A stretch of 14,820 bases of DNA from Aigarchaeota archaeon (GCA_025059415.1 JANXDQ010000024.1:1-14820), one strand, 5' to 3'. Numbered from the stretch's first letter, positions 1 through 6,843 are shown. The notes: a model not told the origin generated them from the sequence alone. Translations and numbers: made by a program.

Positions 1-127
1 GGATTACGCGATATAAATAGATTCAGTATAAAATCTATAGTAATCTATATAGCTACATATAGAGATGCTAAAATATATAGCAGCCGCAAGCGGAGGGAAG
101 CTATTTCATTTTTTATGGGTCTAGTTG
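1..127. other. AT-rich intergenic stretch at window edge
   Basis: No gene is visible here. The stretch is AT-rich, with two near-copies of ATCTATAG/ATCTATATAG and a plus-strand TATA-like element (GATATAAATAG, about 10-20). A short perfect hairpin CCGC-AA-GCGG (84-93) is followed 15 bases later by a run of six T on the plus strand (109-114), which could end a plus-strand transcript. No tRNA or box C/D features were recognised. It also holds the 3' flank of the minus-strand purP transcript, but the minus strand has no obvious T-run terminator. Confidence 0.4.
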
Positions 128-1228
128 TTAGTGGATGAGTTCATGTAGCTTATTTTCTCTAATAGCCGTCTTTAATTCCCTCGCGATCCTCCTGCCCATC
201 GACATCGGCTCCGAGTAGTAGTAGGGCGAGTAGGGTGAGCCGAGGGGGTATAGGTTGGTCCCGGCGACTATGCGGGCAGAAACCTCGAAGACAACGAACC
301 CCCTCTTTGGATGATAGATCATCTCGAGGCAGAAAGGTCCTATAAGCCCGGGGTTGAAAAGCTTTCTAGACGCGGAGGCGATTTTGGCCGCGGCTTCCAG
401 CAAATCGACCACAAACTTCTCCCTGACAACTACGGGTAGGTTGCCGGTGACTGTGTAGTCCAAATATTCTTCCATGATTTTAGGTAGACCCCTGTAGACC
501 TCGTCTATTACCTCCAGCCTCCGATCAATTCCCAGCAGCTCAAGGCTTCCATGGGTTAGATTGGGGAGATTGGGGTTTCCTAGTGGGCTGATGAAGAAGT
601 GTGGGTAATATCTGACACCGGGCACAAACTCCTCGATGACCACGTCTGCCTCCCTGTCAATAAGCCCCTTACTCCTCAGCTCCTCGAATTTCCTATTGAA
701 CTCCTCCGGGCTTGAGGCATTGAAGTAGCCATGTCCACCCTTAGCGCCGTGTAGCTTTACGATTGATGGGCGATCTATCTCGGATGGGTCATTGAAGTAC
801 TTTGGAACGGCCACGCCCGCTTCCTGGAACCAATGCCTCTGTTTTCTCCTGTCTCCCTCCCATAATAAGGTGAGCCTGTTCCCAAACATCGGGACGTAAA
901 ACTTCTCCAAGATGTTTTGCGCCCCAACATATTCCACGAAGGACCCATGCGGTATTATGATGGCGTTTTCCTCGATCAACCTTCGCTGGAAATCATCGCT
1001 TAAGATGTCTCCATATCTCTCCACCTCCAAGATTATGTCTGGCCTAGCTGTGGGAAAGCTCTCGTAATATGGTCTATTGCGGGGAAGCGTTATCCCGAGC
1101 GTTGCGAAGCCTTCCAAACGCGCGCCGTGGAATATCTGGAGGGACGAGTGGGAGCAGATGGTCGCCACCTTGATGTCTGACTCCGAATAATTCCTCAACG
1201 CGCTCATTATGCGCTCCCTGGAGATCAT
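128..1228 (-). CDS. purP: PurP, formate-dependent FAICAR synthetase (ATP-grasp)
   Basis: 5-formaminoimidazole-4-carboxamide ribonucleotide synthetase, the archaeal enzyme that uses ATP and formate to turn AICAR into FAICAR, the second-last step to IMP. The 366-residue length is normal for the family. Visible family features are the N-terminal substrate motif SHSSL (26-30), PHGSF (93-97), the glycine-rich ATP loop around GAKGGHGYF (161-169), an EE pair (199-200), and the ATP-grasp metal region with E302, E315 and the GTN ending at N325. The C-terminal SMGRRIARE is also typical. Its ATG overlaps the stop of the upstream paralogue by four bases (ATGA), so the two are translationally coupled. Its substrate AICAR is also released by HisH/HisF, encoded upstream in the window. 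This copy keeps the catalytic pattern and is probably the working enzyme. Family assignment is secure; activity is inferred. Confidence 0.93.
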   Translation of the reverse strand: MISRERIMSALRNYSESDIKVATICSHSSLQIFHGARLEGFATLGITLPRNRPYYESFPTARPDIILEVERYGDILSDDFQRRLIEENAIIIPHGSFVEYVGAQNILEKFYVPMFGNRLTLLWEGDRRKQRHWFQEAGVAVPKYFNDPSEIDRPSIVKLHGAKGGHGYFNASSPEEFNRKFEELRSKGLIDREADVVIEEFVPGVRYYPHFFISPLGNPNLPNLTHGSLELLGIDRRLEVIDEVYRGLPKIMEEYLDYTVTGNLPVVVREKFVVDLLEAAAKIASASRKLFNPGLIGPFCLEMIYHPKRGFVVFEVSARIVAGTNLYPLGSPYSPYYYSEPMSMGRRIARELKTAIRENKLHELIH

Positions 1229-2364
1229 GTCACGAGATCACCGAGCCTACCCTGCTTTATAGCCTCCCTGACTTCTAAGGCCAATCTCCTCCCCACGCTC
1301 ATCGAGGACCCCCAAAGGTACTCGGAGTATGGCGTGAACTTTGTCCCCGGGGACCCGGGAACCCTCACGCTCACATCATAGACCACTATGTCCTCGTGGG
1401 GTGGCCCTGGGACCACTATGCTTTGGAGGGCGAAGGGGCCTATTACTCCCGGCGGATACTCCTCAGCGGCCACCTTCACAAACATCTCGGCGAGCTCGAA
1501 TGCGCGTTCAAGGAGCGACTCCCTAGCCGTACACGCTATGTGGCCGGCCTCTATTGCCCTCACTTCCAGATGCTTTAAAACTTCTAACTGCTGTGGGGCC
1601 GGTATCCTCAGTATTCCCTCGAGGTTCGTCTGCCTCCTCATGTCCACGCCGAGCAGCTCTATTTCCCCTTCAAGCGGGGAGTAGAAGAAGTTGAAGTTAA
1701 ATGGCGCCCCTACCACGAATTCCTCTATCACCGCCTTCCTGAGGCCCTCCTCCGTAATCAACCCCTTATCGAAGAATTCCCCCGACTTTTCCTCATATTC
1801 CCTCCGCGACGCCGCCGTGAAAAATGCCCTCTCGAATCCTCGAGCCGCCTCGGGAGCCTTCACCAATACGAGTCTATCTATCTCGGATGGATCCTTGAAT
1901 ATCTTGGGATGCGGTATCCCCGCCTTCTCCAACAAATAGTACTGGTTTCGCTCCACATCCCGCTCCTCGACCTTCAGGAGAAATCTATTGCCGAGCATCG
2001 GGACCGCCAAATCCTCTTCCAATGCCTTGTAGCCGACGTAGACGCAGAGAGACCTATGTGGGACCAGCAATGTATTCTTTGACCTGATCTCTTCCTGAAC
2101 TTCTGGTTTTAACATGTGCGCGAATTTGTCGAGTAATATCACTTCGTCCACGACGCCCGCCCCGCGGCCAAATCTCTCCCGGCTCTTATAGTACTTCGTA
2201 TAGGTTTTTTCTCGTCCTTTCTGGCATATTACCAGAGTCCTGAAGCCCTCGTCCTTTGCCCCCCGGCATATCTCCAGTGCCGAGTGACTTCCCAAGACAC
2301 CGACGTGAACATCGTTGATGGAGTATTTATCCAGAATCTCCATGATCTCTTCTCTCTCTATCAT
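1225..2364 (-). CDS. PurP paralogue with altered ATP site
   Basis: A second PurP-family ATP-grasp protein, 379 residues, collinear with its neighbour over the whole length: N-terminal GSHSAL (25-30), VPMLGNR (121-127), EE (214-215), Q314 and SMSVGRR (354-360). Key positions differ from the family pattern. PHGSF is replaced by PHRSL (102-106). The glycine-rich ATP loop is replaced by EAARGFERAFF (172-182). The second metal-site Glu is Asp330, and the GTN asparagine becomes Lys342. It may therefore be a regulatory or partner subunit, or bind a different substrate, rather than a second FAICAR synthetase. Some archaea are known to carry more than one purP-like gene. The ATG at 2364 lies about 28 bases from the centre of a TATA box and has no Shine-Dalgarno, which fits a leaderless mRNA. 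It is the first gene of a two-gene unit with purP. Confidence 0.88.
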   Translation of the reverse strand: MIEREEIMEILDKYSINDVHVGVLGSHSALEICRGAKDEGFRTLVICQKGREKTYTKYYKSRERFGRGAGVVDEVILLDKFAHMLKPEVQEEIRSKNTLLVPHRSLCVYVGYKALEEDLAVPMLGNRFLLKVEERDVERNQYYLLEKAGIPHPKIFKDPSEIDRLVLVKAPEAARGFERAFFTAASRREYEEKSGEFFDKGLITEEGLRKAVIEEFVVGAPFNFNFFYSPLEGEIELLGVDMRRQTNLEGILRIPAPQQLEVLKHLEVRAIEAGHIACTARESLLERAFELAEMFVKVAAEEYPPGVIGPFALQSIVVPGPPHEDIVVYDVSVRVPGSPGTKFTPYSEYLWGSSMSVGRRLALEVREAIKQGRLGDLVT

Positions 2365-2384
2365 CTCAGGCTAAGTATTCGGTG

Positions 2385-2399
2385 AAGGTATAAAACCTT
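2385..2399 (-). promoter_or_regulatory. Leaderless promoter of the purP pair, TATA inside inverted repeat
   Basis: On the minus strand TTTTATA (2389-2395) is centred about 28 bases before the first base of the paralogue's ATG at 2364, the spacing expected when transcription starts at the start codon. No Shine-Dalgarno precedes that ATG. The TATA box is embedded in a perfect inverted repeat, AAGGT-N5-ACCTT (2385-2399), a possible operator where a repressor could compete with TBP. The promoter call is fairly good; the operator idea is inference. Confidence 0.6.
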
Positions 2400-2428
2400 T
2401 GACTGGAATTTCGGGGCTTATCCCTCGA

Positions 2429-3136
2429 TCACAGGGTCATGAAGGCCTCTATGGATATGTTCAGCTCCTCGTGTAATTTGTCTTTAGATGACGCCATCGC
2501 GACGATGGTGAAGATCCCGGAGACCGTTGCCCCGATCTTTTTGCAGAACTCGGCCAGGGCCCTCATCGTCGCCCCAGTCCTAATCATGTCGTCAACCAGA
2601 AGTATGCATTCGCCTTTCTTAACCAGGTTCTCGGGCAGGTAGATGTATCGATAGGCCCCTGACTCAAATATCTGTTTGACCTCGATGAAGTTCCTCACCC
2701 CAATTTTCTTGCTCTTCCGGACGACGGCCACTTCTGTCCCTAGGATGGAGGCGAGCTGGTAAGCCACCGGTATCCCATCGCTCTCCATAGTCATCACCTT
2801 GTCCACCTTGAATCCCAAGAGTTTCTCGTATTCGCTCATCAAGATGAACTTGAGTATTACCGGGTCATAGATCACCCTGCTGGTGTCTATCGCTCCCACC
2901 TCATCCCTTTCCAACCTATCCCAAACTTCCCTGGATAGGAACTCCCTCTTGAGGGTCGAGAATATAATCCTCGACTTTTCTAGGCTCGGGACGACGTGGC
3001 CGTTGATGTATCTGCTGAGGACCGATGGCGGTAGATCGATCATGGAGGAGAGCTTCTCATAGGACATGTTCTTCTTGAGGAGCCTAAGCGCCTCTACGGC
3101 CTCGAGCCTATACCAGAGTTCATCCAACCTCCTCAA
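2429..3136 (-). CDS. HTH-phosphoribosyltransferase fusion, probable PRPP/nucleotide-sensing regulator
   Basis: A 235-residue protein with an N-terminal helix-turn-helix of XRE-like pattern (about 25-50, with YEKLSSMIDLPPSVLSRYIN) and a C-terminal type I PRTase domain. The PRTase part shows the PyrE/Apt-like core with paired Arg-Lys (VVRKSKK, 138-144) and an intact PRPP loop, ILLVDDMIRTGAT (179-191). Known relatives of this architecture, such as the bacterial PurR repressor and archaeal GfcR-type proteins, use the PRTase fold to sense PRPP or nucleotides. By analogy this is likely a transcription regulator, perhaps of the adjacent pur/ecf genes, but it could also keep PRTase activity. The TTG start at 3136 has GTGGTGG about five bases upstream. 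It lies 40 bases after the other PRTase gene, probably in the same transcript, with only a weak T-rich TATA-like element between them. Confidence 0.82.
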   Translation of the reverse strand: MRRLDELWYRLEAVEALRLLKKNMSYEKLSSMIDLPPSVLSRYINGHVVPSLEKSRIIFSTLKREFLSREVWDRLERDEVGAIDTSRVIYDPVILKFILMSEYEKLLGFKVDKVMTMESDGIPVAYQLASILGTEVAVVRKSKKIGVRNFIEVKQIFESGAYRYIYLPENLVKKGECILLVDDMIRTGATMRALAEFCKKIGATVSGIFTIVAMASSKDKLHEELNISIEAFMTL

Positions 3137-3176
3137 GCAACCACCACAAGTGACGTGAAGGCCCTACGTAAAAAGG

Positions 3177-3800
3177 CTAAATGATCTTAAGCCGCGTCGC
3201 GAACTCTTTTAGCCTCCACTCATCCACGAAGATTGGGAGCTCGCTCAGGTAGGTGAGGTCCCCACGACCATACCATGGACCTTCAACCCATATCGCCGCC
3301 TTGCAGACTATTTCTCCGCCGATCCTCCTTACAAGTCTTTCCAAGGAGGTGATGGTCCCACCGGTTGAAACCACGTCATCGAGCAGACACACCCGCTTGC
3401 TTCCGATCTTTTCCGCGTCTTCTCGCGTTAAAACGATTAACTGTTTTTCCCGCGTGGTAATCGATTTGACCTCCTCGACTAGGGGGTTTGACATATATGC
3501 CTTGATGCTCTTTCTACCTATGATCAGCCTTTTATGTCCCAGTAGTTTCGCCGTCTCGTATGCGAGCCCTATTGCCTTTGCCTCGGGGGTCACTATGAGC
3601 TCTGGGTTAAAGGGCTTCACCTTTTCGGCGATCATCTCGGCCGCTTCTGATATGAACTCTATATCCCCAAGTATTATCTCGGCATCTGACGCTATCCAGA
3701 TCCCCTCATCGACCTTCACGAGGGGTAGTTCTCTAACCACATCCCCGATCTTGACACGGTACTTCTGCTGGCCTTGATAGATCTCCACCCTCGCAAGCAT
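3177..3800 (-). CDS. Adenine/hypoxanthine-type phosphoribosyltransferase family protein
   Basis: A type I PRTase-fold protein. The PRPP-binding loop VCLLDDVVSTGGT (137-149 from the chosen start) is intact, preceded by a purine-PRTase-like core with TPEAKAIGLAYETAKLLG (71-88) and IGRKSIKAY (94-102), typical of Apt-like enzymes that join a nucleobase to PRPP. A tryptophan-containing C-terminal tail (WVEGPWYGRGD) follows. Base specificity cannot be read from the sequence. I choose the ATG at 3800, giving 207 residues: GGTG lies nine bases upstream, and the ATG comes one base after the ecfT stop. An in-frame GTG at 3812 would add four residues but has no ribosome site and overlaps ecfT. Close linkage to an ECF importer suggests salvage of the imported compound, which is inference. 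Confidence 0.82.
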   Translation of the reverse strand: MLARVEIYQGQQKYRVKIGDVVRELPLVKVDEGIWIASDAEIILGDIEFISEAAEMIAEKVKPFNPELIVTPEAKAIGLAYETAKLLGHKRLIIGRKSIKAYMSNPLVEEVKSITTREKQLIVLTREDAEKIGSKRVCLLDDVVSTGGTITSLERLVRRIGGEIVCKAAIWVEGPWYGRGDLTYLSELPIFVDEWRLKEFATRLKII

Positions 3801-3801
3801 A

Positions 3802-4527
3802 TTATATGGCACCCACCCAGTAACGGAGTATTGTAAGGGCGAGGGCGATGGAGAACGCGGATATGATGGCGATGTCGATGGCTTTTAGGCGTCCCCTTAG
3901 GTAACTTCTCCTCTGATCGAATGAGAATGACCTGAGCTCCATCGCGAGGGTGAGCTTCTCGGCGTTCTCTATACTCTTGATGAAGAGGGGGATCAGTACC
4001 GGGATGTAATTCTTTATCCTAGCATGTAGTCCCCCCTTATCGAGCTCTAGACCCCTAGATGTCTGAGCCTCCTTTACCGCTTTGTAGTCATCTGCTATGG
4101 TGTATAGGTGTCGGAGCGTTAGTCCCATGATGAAAACCGCCTTGTATGGTAGCTTGAAGGAGGCGAGCGCCCTCACAAGCTCGCTGGGCTTAATCATCGC
4201 AATGAAGTTCAGGGAGACTAGGATGATTACAAAGAGCCTCAGCGCCATGAAAGCTCCGAGCTGAAAGTTCGCCCCACCACCTTCATAACTCCGAAAGATC
4301 GACCATCCATACGTAAAGGACCACAGGATGAAGGCGACCACGAGGAGGGGGGCCATCGCCTTCAGGCCCTTCAAGACGGTGTTCCTCCAAGCCCCTAAGA
4401 ACGAGACTATCAAAGCTACCGCAGCCAGACACGCGAGCTCCACAAACCCTCTGAAGATGAATGCTAGGGCTACCATGGATGAGAATAAGATCACTTTGGT
4501 CCTGGGATCGGGGCTGAGATCAGCCAG
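3802..4527 (-). CDS. ecfT: EcfT, energy-coupling factor transmembrane protein
   Basis: The membrane scaffold of an ECF importer, coupling the ATPases to the substrate-binding EcfS. It has several hydrophobic segments in the N-terminal half and near the C-terminus, and the two coupling-helix signatures facing the ATPases: SRGLE and, about fifty residues later, AMELRSF. The usual second motif is AMEARGF, so its glycine is Ser here. The first standard start codon (GTG, 4494) would remove the conserved family opening DPRTK. Reading upstream in frame gives ADLSPDPRTKV, reached from a CTG at 4527-4525 that sits six bases after a perfect GGAGGTGA (4541-4534). I therefore place the start at this CTG, for 241 residues. 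The gene then overlaps the end of ecfA. Family assignment is strong; the start codon is an inference. Confidence 0.87.
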   Translation of the reverse strand: MADLSPDPRTKVILFSSMVALAFIFRGFVELACLAAVALIVSFLGAWRNTVLKGLKAMAPLLVVAFILWSFTYGWSIFRSYEGGGANFQLGAFMALRLFVIILVSLNFIAMIKPSELVRALASFKLPYKAVFIMGLTLRHLYTIADDYKAVKEAQTSRGLELDKGGLHARIKNYIPVLIPLFIKSIENAEKLTLAMELRSFSFDQRRSYLRGRLKAIDIAIISAFSIALALTILRYWVGAI

Positions 4528-6001
4528 GCGCCATCACCTCCACCGACCCTCTTGACTTTGATGAGAGAGGCTCTAGTTCGAATTCCTCGATGAGGGAATT
4601 ATTCAGCAGGATTTCCTCGGGTTTTCCCCTGGCCGCGAGCGCGCCATCCCTAACCACAATTATCTCGTCACTGGCTGCCGCGGCGAAGTCGCTGTCATGG
4701 GTGACCACCACAATTGTCCTCCCCATCGATTTGAGTCTCTTTATCATCGAGGCCATGATGCTCAGCGTCTCCTCATCTTGTCCGGTTGTAGGCTCGTCGA
4801 GGACTAGGATCTCCGGATTCATCGCCAGGGCCCCGGCCATCGACAACCTAATCTTCTCGCCCGTGCTCAGGAGGTATGGTGGATCCTCTTTCCTATCTAG
4901 GAGCCCGAGAATTCTCAGGGCTTCCTCGGCATATTCGTATCCTAGTCCGAGGTTTCTCGGACCGAAGGTCACTTCCTCCCAGACCGTTTCGCAGACTATG
5001 TGTTTGTCGGGGTCTTGGAAAACGAAGGCCACGTGCTTGGCGAGCTGCGCCGGGCTATAGTTCCTCGTATCCTTTCCCAGCACCAGTACTCTCCCCTTCG
5101 TTGGTTTAAGGAGGCCGTTGACGTGCTTCACGAGCGTGGTCTTTCCAGAGCCATTCGGCCCCATCAAGGCTATGCATTTTCCCCCCTCTATGTTGAGCCA
5201 TATGTCCCTCAATGCGTAATCCCTGTCTCCCGAGTACCTAAACCAGACCCCCTCAAAACGTAATGAGATTTCTGCTCCGGGTTTTGATGCTTGGAGTTCG
5301 GGCTCTTGGGAACTGAGATTTGAAATGGATCTATTATTGGCTTTTATCTCAATTATCTTGTCGATCACGGGCTCGAGGCCCTTTAGCCTCCTCACCATGA
5401 GGGTCAAACCCTTCCCCTCCTCCTTCAACCTCTGAAGAGTCTTTCTGAGCTCCACTATGCCCCTCCAGTCGAGGTTCGCCGTGGGGTCGTCCATGACCAG
5501 GTATTTGGGGGCCGTGATGACCGAAGAGGCGATTGCGAGTCTTTGACGGAGGCCTCCGGAGAGCTCGTGGACGTGGTATGAACGATATTTCCTCAGCCCA
5601 AATGTTTCTAGAGCCCACTCAAGCCTGGAACTAATTTCTACCTCATCCAACCCGAGGTTTTCAAGTCCAAATACTAGGTCCTCCTCGACGGTTAGTCCAA
5701 AAATCTGCATCTCGTAGTTCTGGAGGACTACGCCGATGAGCTTGGCGTTCTCCCTTATGGGGGAATTTGAGACGTCCCTGCCATCCACCAGGATTCTGCC
5801 CCGGACTTCTGCCTCGATTTTTTGCGGAATTATGCCGGTCAAGCAGTATGCGAGCGTCGTTTTCCCCGAGCCGCTTGGGCCGACCACCGCGAGTGCTTCC
5901 CCGGGCTTAACAGAAAAAGAGAGGTTTTTGATGACCCAATCCCTTTCATAACGACAGCTGAGCCCTGCCACTTCAAGGCCTATACCGTTTAGAGCCTCCA
6001 T
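4520..6001 (-). CDS. ecfA: Fused EcfA1-EcfA2 double ATPase of ECF transporter
   Basis: Two ABC ATPase domains in one 493-residue chain, powering an ECF importer on the cytoplasmic side. Domain 1 (about 7-220) has Walker A GPSGSGKT (41-48), Q-loop Gln94, signature LSGG (147-150) and Walker B YLVMDD (167-172). A Ser/Glu-rich linker (about 221-246) follows. Domain 2 has GPNGSGKT (281-288), Gln329, a variant signature LSTGE (378-382), LVLDE (399-403) and switch His435. Domain 1 has Asp172 where the catalytic Glu should be and Arg (about 204) where the switch His should be, so only the domain 2 set of Walker B and His looks fully catalytic. The ATG at 6001 overlaps the end of ecfS by 13 bases. Fusion of the two ECF ATPases is known in some archaea and bacteria; the asymmetry is read directly from the sequence. 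Confidence 0.92.
   Translation of the reverse strand: MEALNGIGLEVAGLSCRYERDWVIKNLSFSVKPGEALAVVGPSGSGKTTLAYCLTGIIPQKIEAEVRGRILVDGRDVSNSPIRENAKLIGVVLQNYEMQIFGLTVEEDLVFGLENLGLDEVEISSRLEWALETFGLRKYRSYHVHELSGGLRQRLAIASSVITAPKYLVMDDPTANLDWRGIVELRKTLQRLKEEGKGLTLMVRRLKGLEPVIDKIIEIKANNRSISNLSSQEPELQASKPGAEISLRFEGVWFRYSGDRDYALRDIWLNIEGGKCIALMGPNGSGKTTLVKHVNGLLKPTKGRVLVLGKDTRNYSPAQLAKHVAFVFQDPDKHIVCETVWEEVTFGPRNLGLGYEYAEEALRILGLLDRKEDPPYLLSTGEKIRLSMAGALAMNPEILVLDEPTTGQDEETLSIMASMIKRLKSMGRTIVVVTHDSDFAAAASDEIIVVRDGALAARGKPEEILLNNSLIEEFELEPLSSKSRGSVEVMAPG
4533..4541 (-). promoter_or_regulatory. Perfect Shine-Dalgarno for ecfT, deciding a CTG start
   Basis: GGAGGTGAT on the minus strand lies within the last codons of ecfA. 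It ends five bases before an in-frame CTG at 4527. The next ATG/GTG/TTG in the ecfT frame is the GTG at 4494, about 39 bases beyond the site and too far to be served by it. The ATG inside the site belongs to the ecfA frame. Confidence 0.6.
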
Positions 6002-6549
6002 TTCAGGAGCTTCCTCCTCAGCAGGAGCGGAGCAACGGCCCTGAGGACTATCGGCGTCCCAATCAAGATGGGCGGCAGATCGCTTACGGCGAGGAAGAAG
6101 ACAGCCGGACCGAATGGAGCTACGCCAACCCAGTCGAACCCAACAGCGACTATCGGCACCATCACCACTCCCGAAACTAGGGAAACTATAGCAGCCTTGA
6201 GGAGCCCCCTACCACTCAGCGCATCCTCAGGCTTGGAGAGGAGGCCCGGTATGAGGCCGGTGAGGCCGACGCCTATCAAGTCGAAGATCGGGGTAGCGGG
6301 GTTGAAGTATCCGCCAATCACGGCCCACAGGGTGTTTCCGAGCGCGCCTGCGAGGAACCCTATGACGGGACCGAAGAGTATGCCGAAGATGCATGGCAGG
6401 AATGCGAGGACCCTCCAGTGAATCGCTCCCGGTATCAAGGGAATCGGCGCGGTTAGAAGGAACCCAACGCCGGTCACGGCGGAAGTCATAACTATGTAAG
6501 CCACAGCCGTTAAAGCATCTGGCCTAGAGTATTTAGCAGCCGTCCCCAT
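5989..6549 (-). CDS. ECF transporter substrate-binding S component
   Basis: A small hydrophobic membrane protein of 186 residues with about six predicted membrane segments, matching the size and shape of ECF S components, which bind the substrate and dock on EcfT. The segment FGPVIGFLAGALGNTLW (about 60-76) is typical of the group: small residues for helix packing, then an Asn. The gene is the first of ecfS-ecfA-ecfT and overlaps ecfA by 13 bases. Substrate cannot be assigned from sequence. The neighbouring Apt-like PRTase and purP genes make a nucleobase or a related heterocycle a reasonable guess, and a vitamin precursor such as a thiamine pyrimidine remains possible. The ATG at 6549 is placed for a leaderless transcript, about 27 bases after the centre of a TATA box. 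Confidence 0.82.
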   Translation of the reverse strand: MGTAAKYSRPDALTAVAYIVMTSAVTGVGFLLTAPIPLIPGAIHWRVLAFLPCIFGILFGPVIGFLAGALGNTLWAVIGGYFNPATPIFDLIGVGLTGLIPGLLSKPEDALSGRGLLKAAIVSLVSGVVMVPIVAVGFDWVGVAPFGPAVFFLAVSDLPPILIGTPIVLRAVAPLLLRRKLLKWRL

Positions 6550-6569
6550 ATTTTCCAGTTATTTTCACC

Positions 6570-6586
6570 AGGATATAAAAGATCCT
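6570..6586 (-). promoter_or_regulatory. Leaderless promoter of the ecf operon, TATA inside inverted repeat
   Basis: The minus-strand TATA box TTTTATAT (6573-6580) is centred about 27 bases before the ecfS ATG at 6549, so transcription probably starts at the start codon. The box is bracketed by a perfect inverted repeat, AGGAT-N7-ATCCT (6570-6586). The purP promoter has the same layout, though the arm sequence differs. A GGTGA lies 14 bases before the ATG, too far to be a good ribosome site. Confidence 0.6.
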
Positions 6587-6650
6587 TAACTAGCAACCGT
6601 ATATTTTACATGGAAATGTATAAATGCAAAAACAATGCCCGGGGAAATTT

Positions 6651-6841
6651 TTAGAAATCCCTCCCAGAATATTCCGCCACCAGCTTCTCCGAGAGATCCA
6701 CATATAGCGAGCGCCGACATCTTTCCACGGGCTATGGGTACCGTCCTTTCCCTGTCGGCCAGCCATATCGAAAACGCCCTTTGACGTGGCGAAGATCGGA
6801 TCCACGTGGAAGCTTCTTCCCCTAGGGTATTTGCGTATCCT
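6651..6841 (-). pseudogene. Possible frameshifted remnant of a small unknown gene
   Basis: The gap after hisI has no intact convincing gene, but protein-like stretches follow one another in all three minus-strand frames. The first frame reads RGRSFHVDPIFATSKGVFD, the next WLADRERTVPIARGKMSAL, and the last LYVDLSEKLVAEYSGRDF and then a stop (6653-6651). Joining them needs two frameshifts and gives about 60-65 residues with no recognised family. It does not resemble HisE, the gene that often follows hisI. A 102-codon ORF covering this area on the same strand starts inside hisI in another frame and is not convincing. The evidence is reading-frame texture only, so sequencing error, decay or chance are all possible. 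A short T-run (TTGTTTTTG) just beyond could end the his transcript. Confidence 0.3.
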
Positions 6842-6843
6842 AC

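Noticed and set aside
5349..5618. 89-codon minus-strand ORF within ecfA
   Set aside because: It lies wholly inside the clear ABC ATPase frame, with a basic low-complexity product.
6651..6841. Decayed hisE
   Set aside because: None of the three frames contains the expected KVGEEA-type metal site or the PEGSY-type opening of phosphoribosyl-ATP pyrophosphatase.
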